From Bryobacterales bacterium (GTDB taxonomy: Bacteria > Acidobacteriota > Terriglobia > Bryobacterales > Bryobacteraceae): 8,810 nucleotides of DNA. Where the stretch lies: the NCBI GenBank assembly GCA_003132905.1, contig PKZC01000302.1:4756-13565 (forward strand), in the 5' to 3' direction. The notes beneath the pieces are model-generated. The model did no database searches and had not been told where the DNA came from. It saw nothing but the letters and a program-made list of their open reading frames with translations. A program made the position numbers and the translations under genes. Every line of letters begins with the position of its first letter. The stretch's first letter is position 1. Positions 1 to 7,685 of the stretch are shown here, in pieces.

Positions 1-1303
1 CAAGTTGGGCAATGGGACTGCCGGGAGCATAGCCTGGCACATTCACGAAATCCAGATTCAACTGGCTCGCGATTTGCTGCCCGTTCTGCGGAGCCTTTAC
101 CAGCGCGGCGTGCGCTTTGTCGGCGAGTTCCTGCATCTTGTCGAAAACGGTCTGATTCTTTAACGTGGCGACAATCGCCGACTTCACCTCGTCCACTGTT
201 TGCAGGTGTGCGGGCTGTTTCTCGAGCACTTGAATGATGTGAAAGCCGTACTCGGTGGTGACGACGTTGCTGATTTCGTTGGGCTTCAGAGTGAATGCCG
301 CATCTTCGAAATTCTTGACTGTTTGGCCGCGCGATACCCAGCCCAGATCTCCACCTTTTTGAGCCGAACCCGGATCCTGCGAGTTCTTCTTGGCGAGCTC
401 GGCGAAATCGCCGCCAGCCTTAATTTGCTTGAGCAGCGCTTCGGCTTGCGCCTGGATTTTAGGAACCTCGTCTTTGGGCTTGTTGGCGATGCTCAGCAGA
501 ATGTGCCGCGCATGTACACGCTCGGGCGTCCGGTATTCGTCTTTATGTGCATTGTAATATTCCTGCACCTGCGCGTCTGAAAGCTGGATGGTGTCGGCCA
601 CCTTAGCTTGATCGGCCACGATGAGTTGCAGATTGCGCGTCTCGGGAACATTGAAAAAACCTTTGTTCCTCGTGAAATAAGCGTTGATCTCTTCGGCAGT
701 AGGCTTCATATCAGCCATGACTTTGGCGGGAGAAAAGCCGATGTAATCCATCTTGATCTTTACGTTGCGCCTGCGATATTCGGCCTCCGCTTCCGCTGGG
801 GTGATGATGGCGCCTTCGAGGACGATGTTTTGAATCTCGTCTTCATAGGCCTTTACGCGGACGTTGTCTTCAAAGTCCGGAACCGTGGTGCCGAATTGCT
901 GCTCTACATACTGCTGGTATTGATCTGGAGGCAGGGTCGCAAAAGGAAAGGAGCGCAGGGTGTCTGCCAGATCACGATCTGAAACTCGAAAGCCGAGCTG
1001 CTCCGCTTCATAAGCCACGGCGCGTTCGGCGATGGCTTGATCTACCAACTGGGGGATAAAGGTCGAGGCGAACTCAGGAGGCAGACTCCGACTCTGCAGT
1101 CGGTTCTTCAACTGTTGCTGCACCTCAGCGACGGTAACCGCCGACTTGCCGATCTCAGCCACCACTTGGTCGGAGTTGGAATCGGCGGCGCTGATGCCGG
1201 TGCCTGGAATCAGATACACCAGCATCGAAAGCGATACCACGCCTAACATCGCGCCCAACACGATGCGCACGGCCTTGGCGCGGCTACGAAATAAATCGAA
1301 CAT
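1..1303 (-). CDS. ppiD: PpiD/SurA-type peptidyl-prolyl cis-trans isomerase, membrane anchored (C-terminus cut by window edge)
   Basis: The minus strand is open from an ATG at 1303 to the left edge, giving 434 codons and no stop. The protein starts MFDLFRSRAK, then has one hydrophobic segment (about residues 13-32), so it should be anchored in the inner membrane with the rest in the periplasm. A SurA/PpiD-like chaperone region follows. A parvulin domain lies at about 260-362, with ARHILL, FAELAKKNSQDPGS, GGDLGWVSRG, FEDAAFTL and YGFHIIQV, the usual rotamase signature. PpiD proteins assist folding of exported and outer-membrane proteins near the Sec translocon. They are usually about 620-650 residues, so roughly the last third is probably missing. 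A good AGGAG lies 6 bases before the ATG. The class is secure; the choice of PpiD over another anchored parvulin rests on the N-terminal anchor. Confidence 0.92.
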   Translation of the reverse strand, partial: MFDLFRSRAKAVRIVLGAMLGVVSLSMLVYLIPGTGISAADSNSDQVVAEIGKSAVTVAEVQQQLKNRLQSRSLPPEFASTFIPQLVDQAIAERAVAYEAEQLGFRVSDRDLADTLRSFPFATLPPDQYQQYVEQQFGTTVPDFEDNVRVKAYEDEIQNIVLEGAIITPAEAEAEYRRRNVKIKMDYIGFSPAKVMADMKPTAEEINAYFTRNKGFFNVPETRNLQLIVADQAKVADTIQLSDAQVQEYYNAHKDEYRTPERVHARHILLSIANKPKDEVPKIQAQAEALLKQIKAGGDFAELAKKNSQDPGSAQKGGDLGWVSRGQTVKNFEDAAFTLKPNEISNVVTTEYGFHIIQVLEKQPAHLQTVDEVKSAIVATLKNQTVFDKMQELADKAHAALVKAPQNGQQIASQLNLDFVNVPGYAPGSPIAQL

Positions 1304-1309
1304 GTAAAG

Positions 1310-1314
1310 CTCCT
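1310..1314 (-). promoter_or_regulatory. Ribosome binding site of the ppiD-like gene
   Basis: On the minus strand AGGAG stands 6 bases upstream of the ATG at 1303. It fixes the start just ahead of the short positively charged N-terminus and membrane anchor, as expected for PpiD. Confidence 0.75.
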
Positions 1315-1388
1315 AAATCAAAGACCGTTCAGCGATTGCTTCCTACGGTCGGTTGTGGCTCTGGAAGCCGAAGTCGGGATCTAGACCC

Positions 1389-1399
1389 AGTATAGTATA
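1389..1399 (-). promoter_or_regulatory. Possible -10 element(s) for the ppiD-like gene
   Basis: The 123-base gap between the O-antigen ligase stop and the ppiD start holds two overlapping minus-strand copies of TATACT (1399-1394 and 1394-1389), about 85 bases before the ppiD ATG. No convincing -35 box stands 16-18 bases upstream of either copy. This is therefore only a candidate promoter for separate transcription of ppiD. The rest of the gap shows no gene or clear terminator. Confidence 0.25.
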
Positions 1400-1426
1400 G
1401 GCCAATTGCAATGGGGCTTGCGAAGG

Positions 1427-2731
1427 CTAGGCCCGCTGTTTTGTGTGGGTTACCGGACCAGCCGTTAGCCGGAGCGCGGTGCTGAACCCAGCTAACTCCG
1501 GCAGATAGGCGCTGTAGGCCATATGGAAGAAAAAGGCGCTCACGGCATAGACCAAAGTGCCGGCGAGCAGGCAGCGGCTGAGGCTAGCAATCTCGCGGTA
1601 CGCGGGGTAGTCGCGAGTTTGGCGATAGAGCCGAAAATTAGAGCGCAAACAGAGCCCGATCACGGCGGCGTAGAAGATCAGGGCGGGGATGCCGCATTCG
1701 CTCGAAACCTGCGTGTAGGTATTGTGGGTACCAAGCCAGGGGAGGTGCTGGTTGGCGCGAGCGGCGTCCTGGCTAACCGCGGTCGCGAACTGGTCTGGTC
1801 CAACTCCAAACAACGGATGGCTCAGGGTATACCGGAGGCTGGTTTTGAAGAGCTCTTCGCGTTGCTGCTGGGACGCGACGCTCGACACGTCCTGCGTGGC
1901 TTCGGCCGTTGAATCGGGATCGATCACAAGTAGGGACAGGCGGTGCAGAGCGCTGGAGGGTCCGGCTGCCAGGGCCACTCCAAGGGTTGCCAGTCCGAGA
2001 GCCGCCACCTTCCAGCGGGTCCGGCTCAACGAGAAGATCAGGATTAGCATCGCGGAAGCGGCAATCACGCAGCCTCGCGATCGGGTGCGCAAAGCGTAAA
2101 AGGTGCAAAGCATGACGCCCGCCATTCCGGCCAGCCGAGCCGGGCGTCCCGGTCGATGGAATAGAAACAAGAAGGCGCTGATTCCGAGCAATAACGCCAG
2201 GGCCAGGTCGTTAGAATTGGCATAAAACAAGCTGTCCGGAATCCGGAAGCGCATTTCGCCCGCATTGCCGTCCATGTTTCCCAGCGTGATGCAACTGAGC
2301 AACAAAGCAGCGCCGCTGGCGATTTGCACGTACATCCATTGGCGGCAGCGGGCGAGGGACGTGACGAAAGAACAGGTATAAAAGAATTCCAGGTACGCGC
2401 GCGGAACGTAGTTTCCGAGCATCGCGGCGCTTCCGCCGGTCCAGACGCTTAGGGGAGTAGCCAGAATCATCCAGCAGAGGAATGCCGCCCAACAGACGCC
2501 CGCGGCGGAACGCAAACCGCGCAAGGCCTGGCCCGAAAATATCCACGCCAGCGGCAGCAGAACCAGAGTGATGGTGGATAGGTACGCCTTGACGCCGAAC
2601 ACGCGCAGGGACCAATCGTTGGCGAAACCCGAGAGCGCGTAAATGCAAAACAGGATGAAACCTGCCGTTGCGATGGGGGCGGGGGAGGATGATTTCAAGG
2701 TATCGAGAGTTAGTGCTGTTTCGGTAGTCAC
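1427..2731 (-). CDS. O-antigen ligase / Wzy_C-family polytopic membrane protein
   Basis: This is a 434-residue, very hydrophobic protein with about ten predicted membrane segments and a large external loop at about 255-345. Family marks are visible: FYANSNDLALALLLG (169-183), RTRSRG (215-220, the usual SRG motif), HPLFGVGPDQF (305-315) and HNTYTQVSSECGIPAL (336-351). The last two are typical of the loop and following helix of WaaL/Wzy_C proteins (PF04932). Such proteins act in the inner membrane on undecaprenyl-linked glycans, joining them to lipid A-core or polymerising them; sequence alone does not separate ligase from polymerase. The start is GTG (2731), because upstream in-frame codons to a TGA offer no ATG, GTG or TTG. 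The ribosome site is weak (GAGA). The gene diverges from the exported-protein pair and is followed by ppiD on the same strand. Confidence 0.88.
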   Translation of the reverse strand: MTTETALTLDTLKSSSPAPIATAGFILFCIYALSGFANDWSLRVFGVKAYLSTITLVLLPLAWIFSGQALRGLRSAAGVCWAAFLCWMILATPLSVWTGGSAAMLGNYVPRAYLEFFYTCSFVTSLARCRQWMYVQIASGAALLLSCITLGNMDGNAGEMRFRIPDSLFYANSNDLALALLLGISAFLFLFHRPGRPARLAGMAGVMLCTFYALRTRSRGCVIAASAMLILIFSLSRTRWKVAALGLATLGVALAAGPSSALHRLSLLVIDPDSTAEATQDVSSVASQQQREELFKTSLRYTLSHPLFGVGPDQFATAVSQDAARANQHLPWLGTHNTYTQVSSECGIPALIFYAAVIGLCLRSNFRLYRQTRDYPAYREIASLSRCLLAGTLVYAVSAFFFHMAYSAYLPELAGFSTALRLTAGPVTHTKQRA

Positions 2732-2773
2732 ATTTCTCGCAAGAATTTTCGCGGTCTCGGCAAACGGAATAGA

Positions 2774-2787
2774 GCGATAGCTTTCGC
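2774..2787. repeat. 14-base imperfect palindrome in the divergent intergenic region
   Basis: The sequence gcgatagctttcgc reads as a dyad centred between 2780 and 2781, with six of seven positions paired. It lies 43 bases upstream of the O-antigen ligase start and 76 bases upstream of the exported-protein start. Its place between divergent genes would suit an operator, but a dyad this short can occur by chance. The rest of 2732-2862 shows no convincing -35/-10 pair on either strand. Confidence 0.25.
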
Positions 2788-2847
2788 CTTTATCCAGAGC
2801 TCACCCGGGCGACCTAGCCGTGCGGGGGCGTGGGAGACTTGGCGCAA

Positions 2848-2853
2848 AAGGAG
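2848..2853 (+). promoter_or_regulatory. Ribosome binding site that sets the start at 2863
   Basis: AAGGAG stands 9 bases before the ATG at 2863. An in-frame GTG at 2830 would add eleven residues ahead of the signal peptide, and this AAGGAG would then lie inside the gene. The ATG at 2863 is therefore the better start. Confidence 0.75.
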
Positions 2854-2862
2854 CCGGGAATA

Positions 2863-3702
2863 ATGTGGATTTTTCGAATCGCTCTGCTGGCGATGTGCGG
2901 TGGGACGCTTTACGGCCAGCTAACCCAGCTGGATTTACGGCTGCAAAGCCGGGACGTGGATTTTTCCGCCGCTAGCTCCACCAAGCCCTTCAAATCGGGC
3001 ACCGGGCTACCATCGTCGTGCGGCCAAGGTGAACTGTATTACCGGTTGGATGCCAGCGCGGGCATGAACGTGTACGGTTGCACGTCGTCAAACTCATGGA
3101 CGCTAGAACAAGGGCCACCCGCGGCATCAATGGCGAGCCAGTTAGGCGACTTCGGGGTGACTGCCACCAACGTCACCACCCTCGCGATAGGAGCGGGCTG
3201 CACCACCTTGACGCCTTGCACGGTACGGTTCGGCGGGCTGGTGTATTCATTCGGCAGCGGGGCGACGGCAACGATATCGGCTGGTAGCGGCCTGGCGCTC
3301 ATCTACATTTCAAGCGCTGGCGCGTTGACGGTTGGGCATAACGTGACGGCCAGTTGCAGCAGCGGTTGCGTGGCGGTGAGCGGTGTGACGGCATTTCCAG
3401 CCGATGCTATTCCTCTGTTTACGTGGTCGGCGACCAGTGGAGCATGGAACTCGAACGGCGGTGCCGACCAGCGGGCTTTCCTTAGCTCGAAGAGTGTGAC
3501 GGCCGGCGTGGGGATCACAAGCACGGAGATTTCGGGCAAGACGCAATTGAGCGCGGATACGTCGGTGATCGGGTTGCGAACCTCGACGCCAGGGACATCC
3601 AGTACGGCGTGCGCCATGGGATCGTGGGCTACCGACGGATCGTTCTTCTACTTGTGTACGAGTTCGAATGTCTGGCGTCGGGCGGCGCTGTCGTCGTTTT
3701 AA
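2863..3702 (+). CDS. Exported beta-rich protein of unknown function, phage-tail-fibre-like composition
   Basis: The 279-residue product begins with a signal peptide (MWIFRIALLAMCGGTLYG, likely cut near residue 18). No acceptable lipobox precedes Cys12, so it is probably not a lipoprotein. The mature part is rich in Gly, Ser, Thr and Ala and looks all-beta. VDFSAASSTKPF (32-43) follows the signal. Two related Cys/Trp modules sit at the ends: C53 to W79 (GELYYRLDASAGMNVYGCTSSN) and C250 to W271 (WATDGSFFYLCTSSNVW). The middle contains ISAGSGLALIYIS and GVGITSTEISGKTQLSADTSVIG, which resemble phage tail-fibre shaft strands. I recall similar secreted proteins in Acidobacteria but can name no function. 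The stop lies 4 bases before the next start, so the two genes are very likely one operon. A structural or surface role is inference only. Confidence 0.8.
   Translation: MWIFRIALLAMCGGTLYGQLTQLDLRLQSRDVDFSAASSTKPFKSGTGLPSSCGQGELYYRLDASAGMNVYGCTSSNSWTLEQGPPAASMASQLGDFGVTATNVTTLAIGAGCTTLTPCTVRFGGLVYSFGSGATATISAGSGLALIYISSAGALTVGHNVTASCSSGCVAVSGVTAFPADAIPLFTWSATSGAWNSNGGADQRAFLSSKSVTAGVGITSTEISGKTQLSADTSVIGLRTSTPGTSSTACAMGSWATDGSFFYLCTSSNVWRRAALSSF
3019..3099 (+). repeat. N-terminal copy of the Cys/Trp module (protein-level repeat)
   Basis: Codons 53-79 of the exported protein encode C-x2-G...LDASAGMNVYGCTSSNSW. This matches the module at 3610-3675 in order of residues (Cys, Gly, D-x-(S/A)-G, Y-x-C-T-S-S-N, Trp). 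The similarity is mainly at protein level. Confidence 0.6.
3610..3675 (+). repeat. C-terminal copy of the Cys/Trp module (protein-level repeat)
   Basis: Codons 250-271 encode C-x2-G-x-WATDGSFFYLCTSSNVW, the shorter partner of the module at 3019-3099. Both copies end in CTSSN-x-W, pointing to an internal duplication that flanks the shaft-like middle. Confidence 0.6.
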
Positions 3703-3706
3703 AGCT

Positions 3707-6700
3707 ATGCGACGACTATTGTGGTGGATGTTCGCAACGCTGCCTTGCCTGGCAAATACCTCGATTGTGTCCATCGAGCCGACGCAGATGCAAGCCAAGA
3801 TCACCGTGCAGACCGACCAGCCGGGATTCTGCACGTATCGGGCGTCCCGAGGCGTTGTGTTCAGCTCAAATGTTGCGGATTTGACCGACAACACGAGCAC
3901 GGATGCCCGAAGCGGGTCCATTGTCAACGCGAATGTGCATGTCTTGGTCTTGGGCACGCGCAAGGGGAGCGACGCATTGGCTGCGTCCGCTACATACTGG
4001 GTGGGAGTTACTTGCGGGTCAGACTCGGAAGTGGCGGCCACATTTGTAACTCGATCGATTGCGTGGGGAAACACAGCGCCCGATCCAATTCCATTTAATA
4101 CCGGCAAGTTTGGAAACACGGATTATCCGCTGATCAATTGGACGAATCAACAGCAATCCTATGTGGATCCAGTTACCGGTGTTGAATTCTGGCGAGTGAC
4201 AGCGCCCGGAATGATGAGTTCGGCGACATTGAATTTGGCCGCTCAAAATAGTAGCGTTCTCGGTGTTCCTTTGGATGCTAGCGGAACCGGCAAGTGGGCT
4301 AGCCTTGGCAATATCAGTTCCAACGGCGGGAGTTTCTCGGTGGGCTCGGGCGGTGCGTCGGACAAGGCCTTTGTTCCACTAGGGAACTTCACCTGTCCGG
4401 CGGGAACTACGTTCGCCGGCTGGTATCCGAAGTGCACCTTGGATGATCTCTCCTTCGATGTCTATTGTGGAAATGCGGCGGTCAGCGGAACCACTCTTAC
4501 CTTGCAGCTTTCGATGGATGGCGGGCAGACGCTTTCGGGAATGCCAGTGACGACGGCAGTTTGTCCAACCAGTGCGCCGGTAAAACTGGGGACATATCCA
4601 CAGCTGGCCGTGAATCCACTGTTCTTGTCATGGGGATTTACGCCGCAGCATCATCTGGTGGTTCCTCCGGCTGGAAACGTCAACGTCTCGGGACACGCGG
4701 TAACGCTCGAAAGTCCCACAGGAACGCAGAATTACTTCGATACGGATTGGGTGAGCGGCACTCCGATCCTGATCAATGGGAGCTACTTTCATGTTGCGAG
4801 TATCAACAGTTCTTCGGCCTTGACCTTGCAGGAAAATGCCGGGACGTTGACCGGCGTGCCGTATGTAGCTGCCAACTTCGGCGTGGTGGTTACTAAGTCA
4901 AATAGCGGATCGAATATCAGTGTGAGCGTTGGCGTGAATTACGCCTACGCAACCATGCCGAGCGCTTGCTGCAATGGCGATACTGGCATGATGAGCCAGG
5001 CGTCGGTGTCCGTCACGAAGACGGCCGATGGGTCTTCCACACTTACCCCGCCTTTAACTGGATACCTGACCAACGTGGTGGATAGCGCTGGTGGCGAAGC
5101 GTTGTTGATCTGGATCCCGTTCAACGGCGATGGGTCGGTACGGGCAGAAACACGGCTGTTGGCTATGGGATCGAAGACGGCAGGCAGCGCGCGGCTCGAT
5201 ACCAACGGCGATAGTGTGCCTTTCGGTCCAACCGGCTTGAGCGGCTACTTCTTCGACAACGAGGATGGGACGTCGGCGTATACGATCGACGTCAGCAATC
5301 GCGTCTGGAAGCTGACCTATAACGAGAGTTTCACTGGTTGCGCCGGGTATGTCGCGTTTCATCCGTACCCCACTTATGGAGACTATAGTCCGAATACCGG
5401 GATCGCGGACGATTGTTTCGAGTGGACGAATTTGACACCGGCAAATAGTGCGCACGACATCCGGTCGCAAATGGTGAGCGGCTATCAAACCGGCCTGAAC
5501 TACCTGGGACAAACCATCGGGCCCGCCCATATCGGGTTCGATCTTGGTTGGATGAGCAATCCAGCGGTGGCGGCCTTCGACGCCGGCTATTTTTCGGCAG
5601 GAATGGAGAACGTTCAGAACCATATCGGAATCATGGCATCCTTCGATACCGCGACCGGAGTGTTGCGGAACATTCGGAATAGCTGGAGCGAAGGCGATTG
5701 CCGGTGGTGCGGGCTGCATGATGCGCCAGTCCTCACGATGGGGACGTGGCGATTCGCCGTGATCGATCCGCACGAGGATACGGGCGCTACGAATCTGGTG
5801 TTTCCAGATTCCTTCAAGATGAACGTGGCCGAGGTGAATCGTGCCGGTTCAGGAGGGACCGCGCTTTGGGATTGCAGCGGCTGCTCAGGCGGGCCGCAGC
5901 AAAGCACGAGCGTGAGCGCCAGCGAAGCTTATACCTGCCCATCCAATTTGCTCGCGCCCTACACGGCGTTCTCTGGAACGGCGAATTGCATTCAGGTGAA
6001 GGTGTCGTCACCGCCTTGCCAGCAGAATCCGAATACGTCGTACACGTTTCCCGGAAGCAATACCGAGAAGCTTGAATTTCCCTGCACCACGCCAGGTTTT
6101 GGGACGGCGAATGCCAATTGGTCCAAGCTGCAAGACATGCAGCCCGGCGATTGGCTGCTCACGAACGCAGGCAGCCAGAACGAAAACCTGGTGCTACTCT
6201 CGGTTACTTACAACAGCGCCACGAATATTGATCTTTGGTTATTACGATGGGCAGCGCACAATTATCTGACGCCTCTTTTTCCCGGCAAAGACGATCTGAA
6301 CGGCAGCGCGCACGCCACCCCGTGGCTGCTGTACATGGCGCCCACTTACGCCACCAACGCAGTGGCGCTGGACGCGTCGAGTCCAAGTAATACTTGGATC
6401 AAGAGCAATCCACTGCGTTTTTCTTCGCACGGGTCCTCTGCACCTGCGACAGGTGCCGGCGCTTACTCCTACCAACAGGCATGGTTCGGCGGAAGCTATA
6501 TCGGCAGCGTCGGCACCTCGGTTCCAAATTTATTGTGGCGCGCTTTACAACCGTCGGCGTCCTCATGGCCGGCGTTTGCGGCAAGCAACAACGGGGCAAG
6601 CAACGCACTGACGCAATCCTATAACAGCGGCACATACGCGCCCAACAGCGCGACGCCTCCGTTCTTCGTCGATTACCGGCACTTCAATCCTTCAGAAGGC

Positions 6701-7630
6701 GGAGGCTTCGAATCGAACGGAGGCGCGGCGCTGGGCAGCATGTCGATGACGTTGGTTTCCGGAACCAGCCAGACTTATCGGGTGGCGGCCGATTGCTGCG
6801 CCGCCGGACCGAGCGATTACAAGCGGTTGGGATTGGTGGGGTTCGCAGGACGATATCTGGCACGGGACGTCAGCAGTCCAGCTACCGGTAACACGGGCGA
6901 TCTGCCGAGTTGGAGCCTTTGCCGCGCGTTTCAGTCGAACGAATGCATGCAAGGTTCGTCCACTGGCAATCTGTACCTGAGCTTGCCCCAAGCGGACCTG
7001 GCATCGACGTGTGCGAGCTCGCAGTTCACGCAAGCGATTCCTTGTCTATATCAACCCGCGCCCTGGAGCGGGCAGAGCATTCAGTTTCGCATCGACAGGA
7101 CCGATTTCAGCGGCTTGACCACGCGTAAGTTCGGATACGTGCACGGCCATGCCGGCACCACGTATGCCTACAGCAATTGCAGGCCGACGGCGGACGCGCA
7201 GTTCCTGTTCTGCCCGGGCTATTGGCTGGATGGCGTGCGAACTGAGTGGCTGGCGTATCGCATTCCACCAGCTTTTCCGGCTGACAGCGTGAATCGCACC
7301 AGCTTCGTGCCTGTCACCGTCAGTTACCAGGGAGTCCCATTTGCCACTAACATCCGGGCTCGTTTCGGGTATCTGGAAAATGGCGGCGATCTGTTGCGAT
7401 GCACTGCCTACGCGCAGGATTGTTCCACCGAGATTCCGAGCGGCGCGTCCACCGATCCTTACAGCTTCACCAACGAAAGTGTGACACGTGAAAGCTGCGC
7501 GAGCGGAATGGCGTGCACTATTACGATCCCAAGCCTGCCGAACCGGCTGCTGTATTACGTGGTCGACCGGCTGGACGGCAGCGGCACCGTGGTGACCACC
7601 AGTGCGATGCAGGTGGTGGCAGTACCTTAG
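3707..7630 (+). CDS. Very large exported Cys-rich protein, Fn3-like N-terminus, function unknown
   Basis: The 1307-residue product starts with a signal peptide (MRRLLWWMFATLPCLA, likely cut after Ala16; Pro before Cys14 argues against a lipobox). An in-frame ATG at 3668 would overlap the upstream gene and push the signal peptide 13 residues inward, so 3707 is preferred. It has no clear ribosome site and may depend on coupling to the gene ending 4 bases earlier. Residues 18-116 look like an Fn3-type beta domain (KITVQTDQPGFCTYR... ATYWVGVTCG). A long beta-rich region follows, perhaps a propeller (SGYFFDNEDGTSAYTIDVSNRVWKL, 512-536, read in two parts), with CRWCGLHD (665-672) and CSGC (723-726). 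The C-terminal part (about 1035-1307) looks like one conserved unit, with GFAGRYLARDVSSPATG, GYWLDGVRTEWLAYR and YYVVDRLDGSGTVV. The mature part has 30 cysteines. I recognise no catalytic motif; homologs in Acidobacteria are expected from memory, not checked. Confidence 0.85.
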   Translation: MRRLLWWMFATLPCLANTSIVSIEPTQMQAKITVQTDQPGFCTYRASRGVVFSSNVADLTDNTSTDARSGSIVNANVHVLVLGTRKGSDALAASATYWVGVTCGSDSEVAATFVTRSIAWGNTAPDPIPFNTGKFGNTDYPLINWTNQQQSYVDPVTGVEFWRVTAPGMMSSATLNLAAQNSSVLGVPLDASGTGKWASLGNISSNGGSFSVGSGGASDKAFVPLGNFTCPAGTTFAGWYPKCTLDDLSFDVYCGNAAVSGTTLTLQLSMDGGQTLSGMPVTTAVCPTSAPVKLGTYPQLAVNPLFLSWGFTPQHHLVVPPAGNVNVSGHAVTLESPTGTQNYFDTDWVSGTPILINGSYFHVASINSSSALTLQENAGTLTGVPYVAANFGVVVTKSNSGSNISVSVGVNYAYATMPSACCNGDTGMMSQASVSVTKTADGSSTLTPPLTGYLTNVVDSAGGEALLIWIPFNGDGSVRAETRLLAMGSKTAGSARLDTNGDSVPFGPTGLSGYFFDNEDGTSAYTIDVSNRVWKLTYNESFTGCAGYVAFHPYPTYGDYSPNTGIADDCFEWTNLTPANSAHDIRSQMVSGYQTGLNYLGQTIGPAHIGFDLGWMSNPAVAAFDAGYFSAGMENVQNHIGIMASFDTATGVLRNIRNSWSEGDCRWCGLHDAPVLTMGTWRFAVIDPHEDTGATNLVFPDSFKMNVAEVNRAGSGGTALWDCSGCSGGPQQSTSVSASEAYTCPSNLLAPYTAFSGTANCIQVKVSSPPCQQNPNTSYTFPGSNTEKLEFPCTTPGFGTANANWSKLQDMQPGDWLLTNAGSQNENLVLLSVTYNSATNIDLWLLRWAAHNYLTPLFPGKDDLNGSAHATPWLLYMAPTYATNAVALDASSPSNTWIKSNPLRFSSHGSSAPATGAGAYSYQQAWFGGSYIGSVGTSVPNLLWRALQPSASSWPAFAASNNGASNALTQSYNSGTYAPNSATPPFFVDYRHFNPSEGGGFESNGGAALGSMSMTLVSGTSQTYRVAADCCAAGPSDYKRLGLVGFAGRYLARDVSSPATGNTGDLPSWSLCRAFQSNECMQGSSTGNLYLSLPQADLASTCASSQFTQAIPCLYQPAPWSGQSIQFRIDRTDFSGLTTRKFGYVHGHAGTTYAYSNCRPTADAQFLFCPGYWLDGVRTEWLAYRIPPAFPADSVNRTSFVPVTVSYQGVPFATNIRARFGYLENGGDLLRCTAYAQDCSTEIPSGASTDPYSFTNESVTRESCASGMACTITIPSLPNRLLYYVVDRLDGSGTVVTTSAMQVVAVP
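3758..4054 (+). other. Fibronectin type III-like domain within the large exported protein
   Basis: Residues about 18-116 show the alternation and spacing of an Fn3 fold: an opening IVSIEPTQMQAKITVQTD, a Cys-containing strand (FCTYR), a strand ending VLVLGTR, then ATYWVGVTCG and a closing TFVTRS. C42 and C103 could form a disulfide. The assignment rests on pattern only. Confidence 0.45.
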
Positions 7631-7685
7631 TTCCATTTCGATGCCGGCGGCTCAAGAATCCGTTCGCGAGCGTCGATAGGAGAGG

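Noticed and set aside
200..982. Plus-strand open frames of 126 and 124 codons at the left end
   Set aside because: They are antisense to the parvulin protein, whose motifs are unambiguous on the minus strand.
3707..3760. Lipoprotein signal at Cys14 of the large exported protein
   Set aside because: The residue before the cysteine is Pro, which the lipobox does not allow; an ordinary signal peptide fits better. The same applies to Cys12 of the smaller protein, preceded by Met.
3310..4119. 269-codon minus-strand open frame across the junction of the two exported-protein genes
   Set aside because: It lies wholly antisense to two frames with signal peptides and coherent protein character, and its product has no recognisable domain and an Arg/His/Pro-rich second half typical of a shadow.
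5699..5719. c-type haem-binding site at CRWCGLHD
   Set aside because: Haem attachment needs CxxCH; here Gly follows the second Cys and His comes three residues after it.
5054..5773. 239-codon minus-strand open frame inside the large exported gene
   Set aside because: Antisense to a continuous 1307-codon frame; its product is a mix of Arg, His, Pro and Ile without family motifs.
2863..7630. Prophage or phage-tail module
   Set aside because: The smaller protein is tail-fibre-like only in composition. Both proteins have Sec-type signal peptides, and no phage structural, assembly or integration gene lies nearby.
7641..7679. 12-residue ATG frame (MPAAQESVRERR) ending in the ribosome site of the DUF1444-like gene
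   Set aside because: It could be a leader peptide, but it has no ribosome site and no regulatory codon runs, so chance is the simpler reading.
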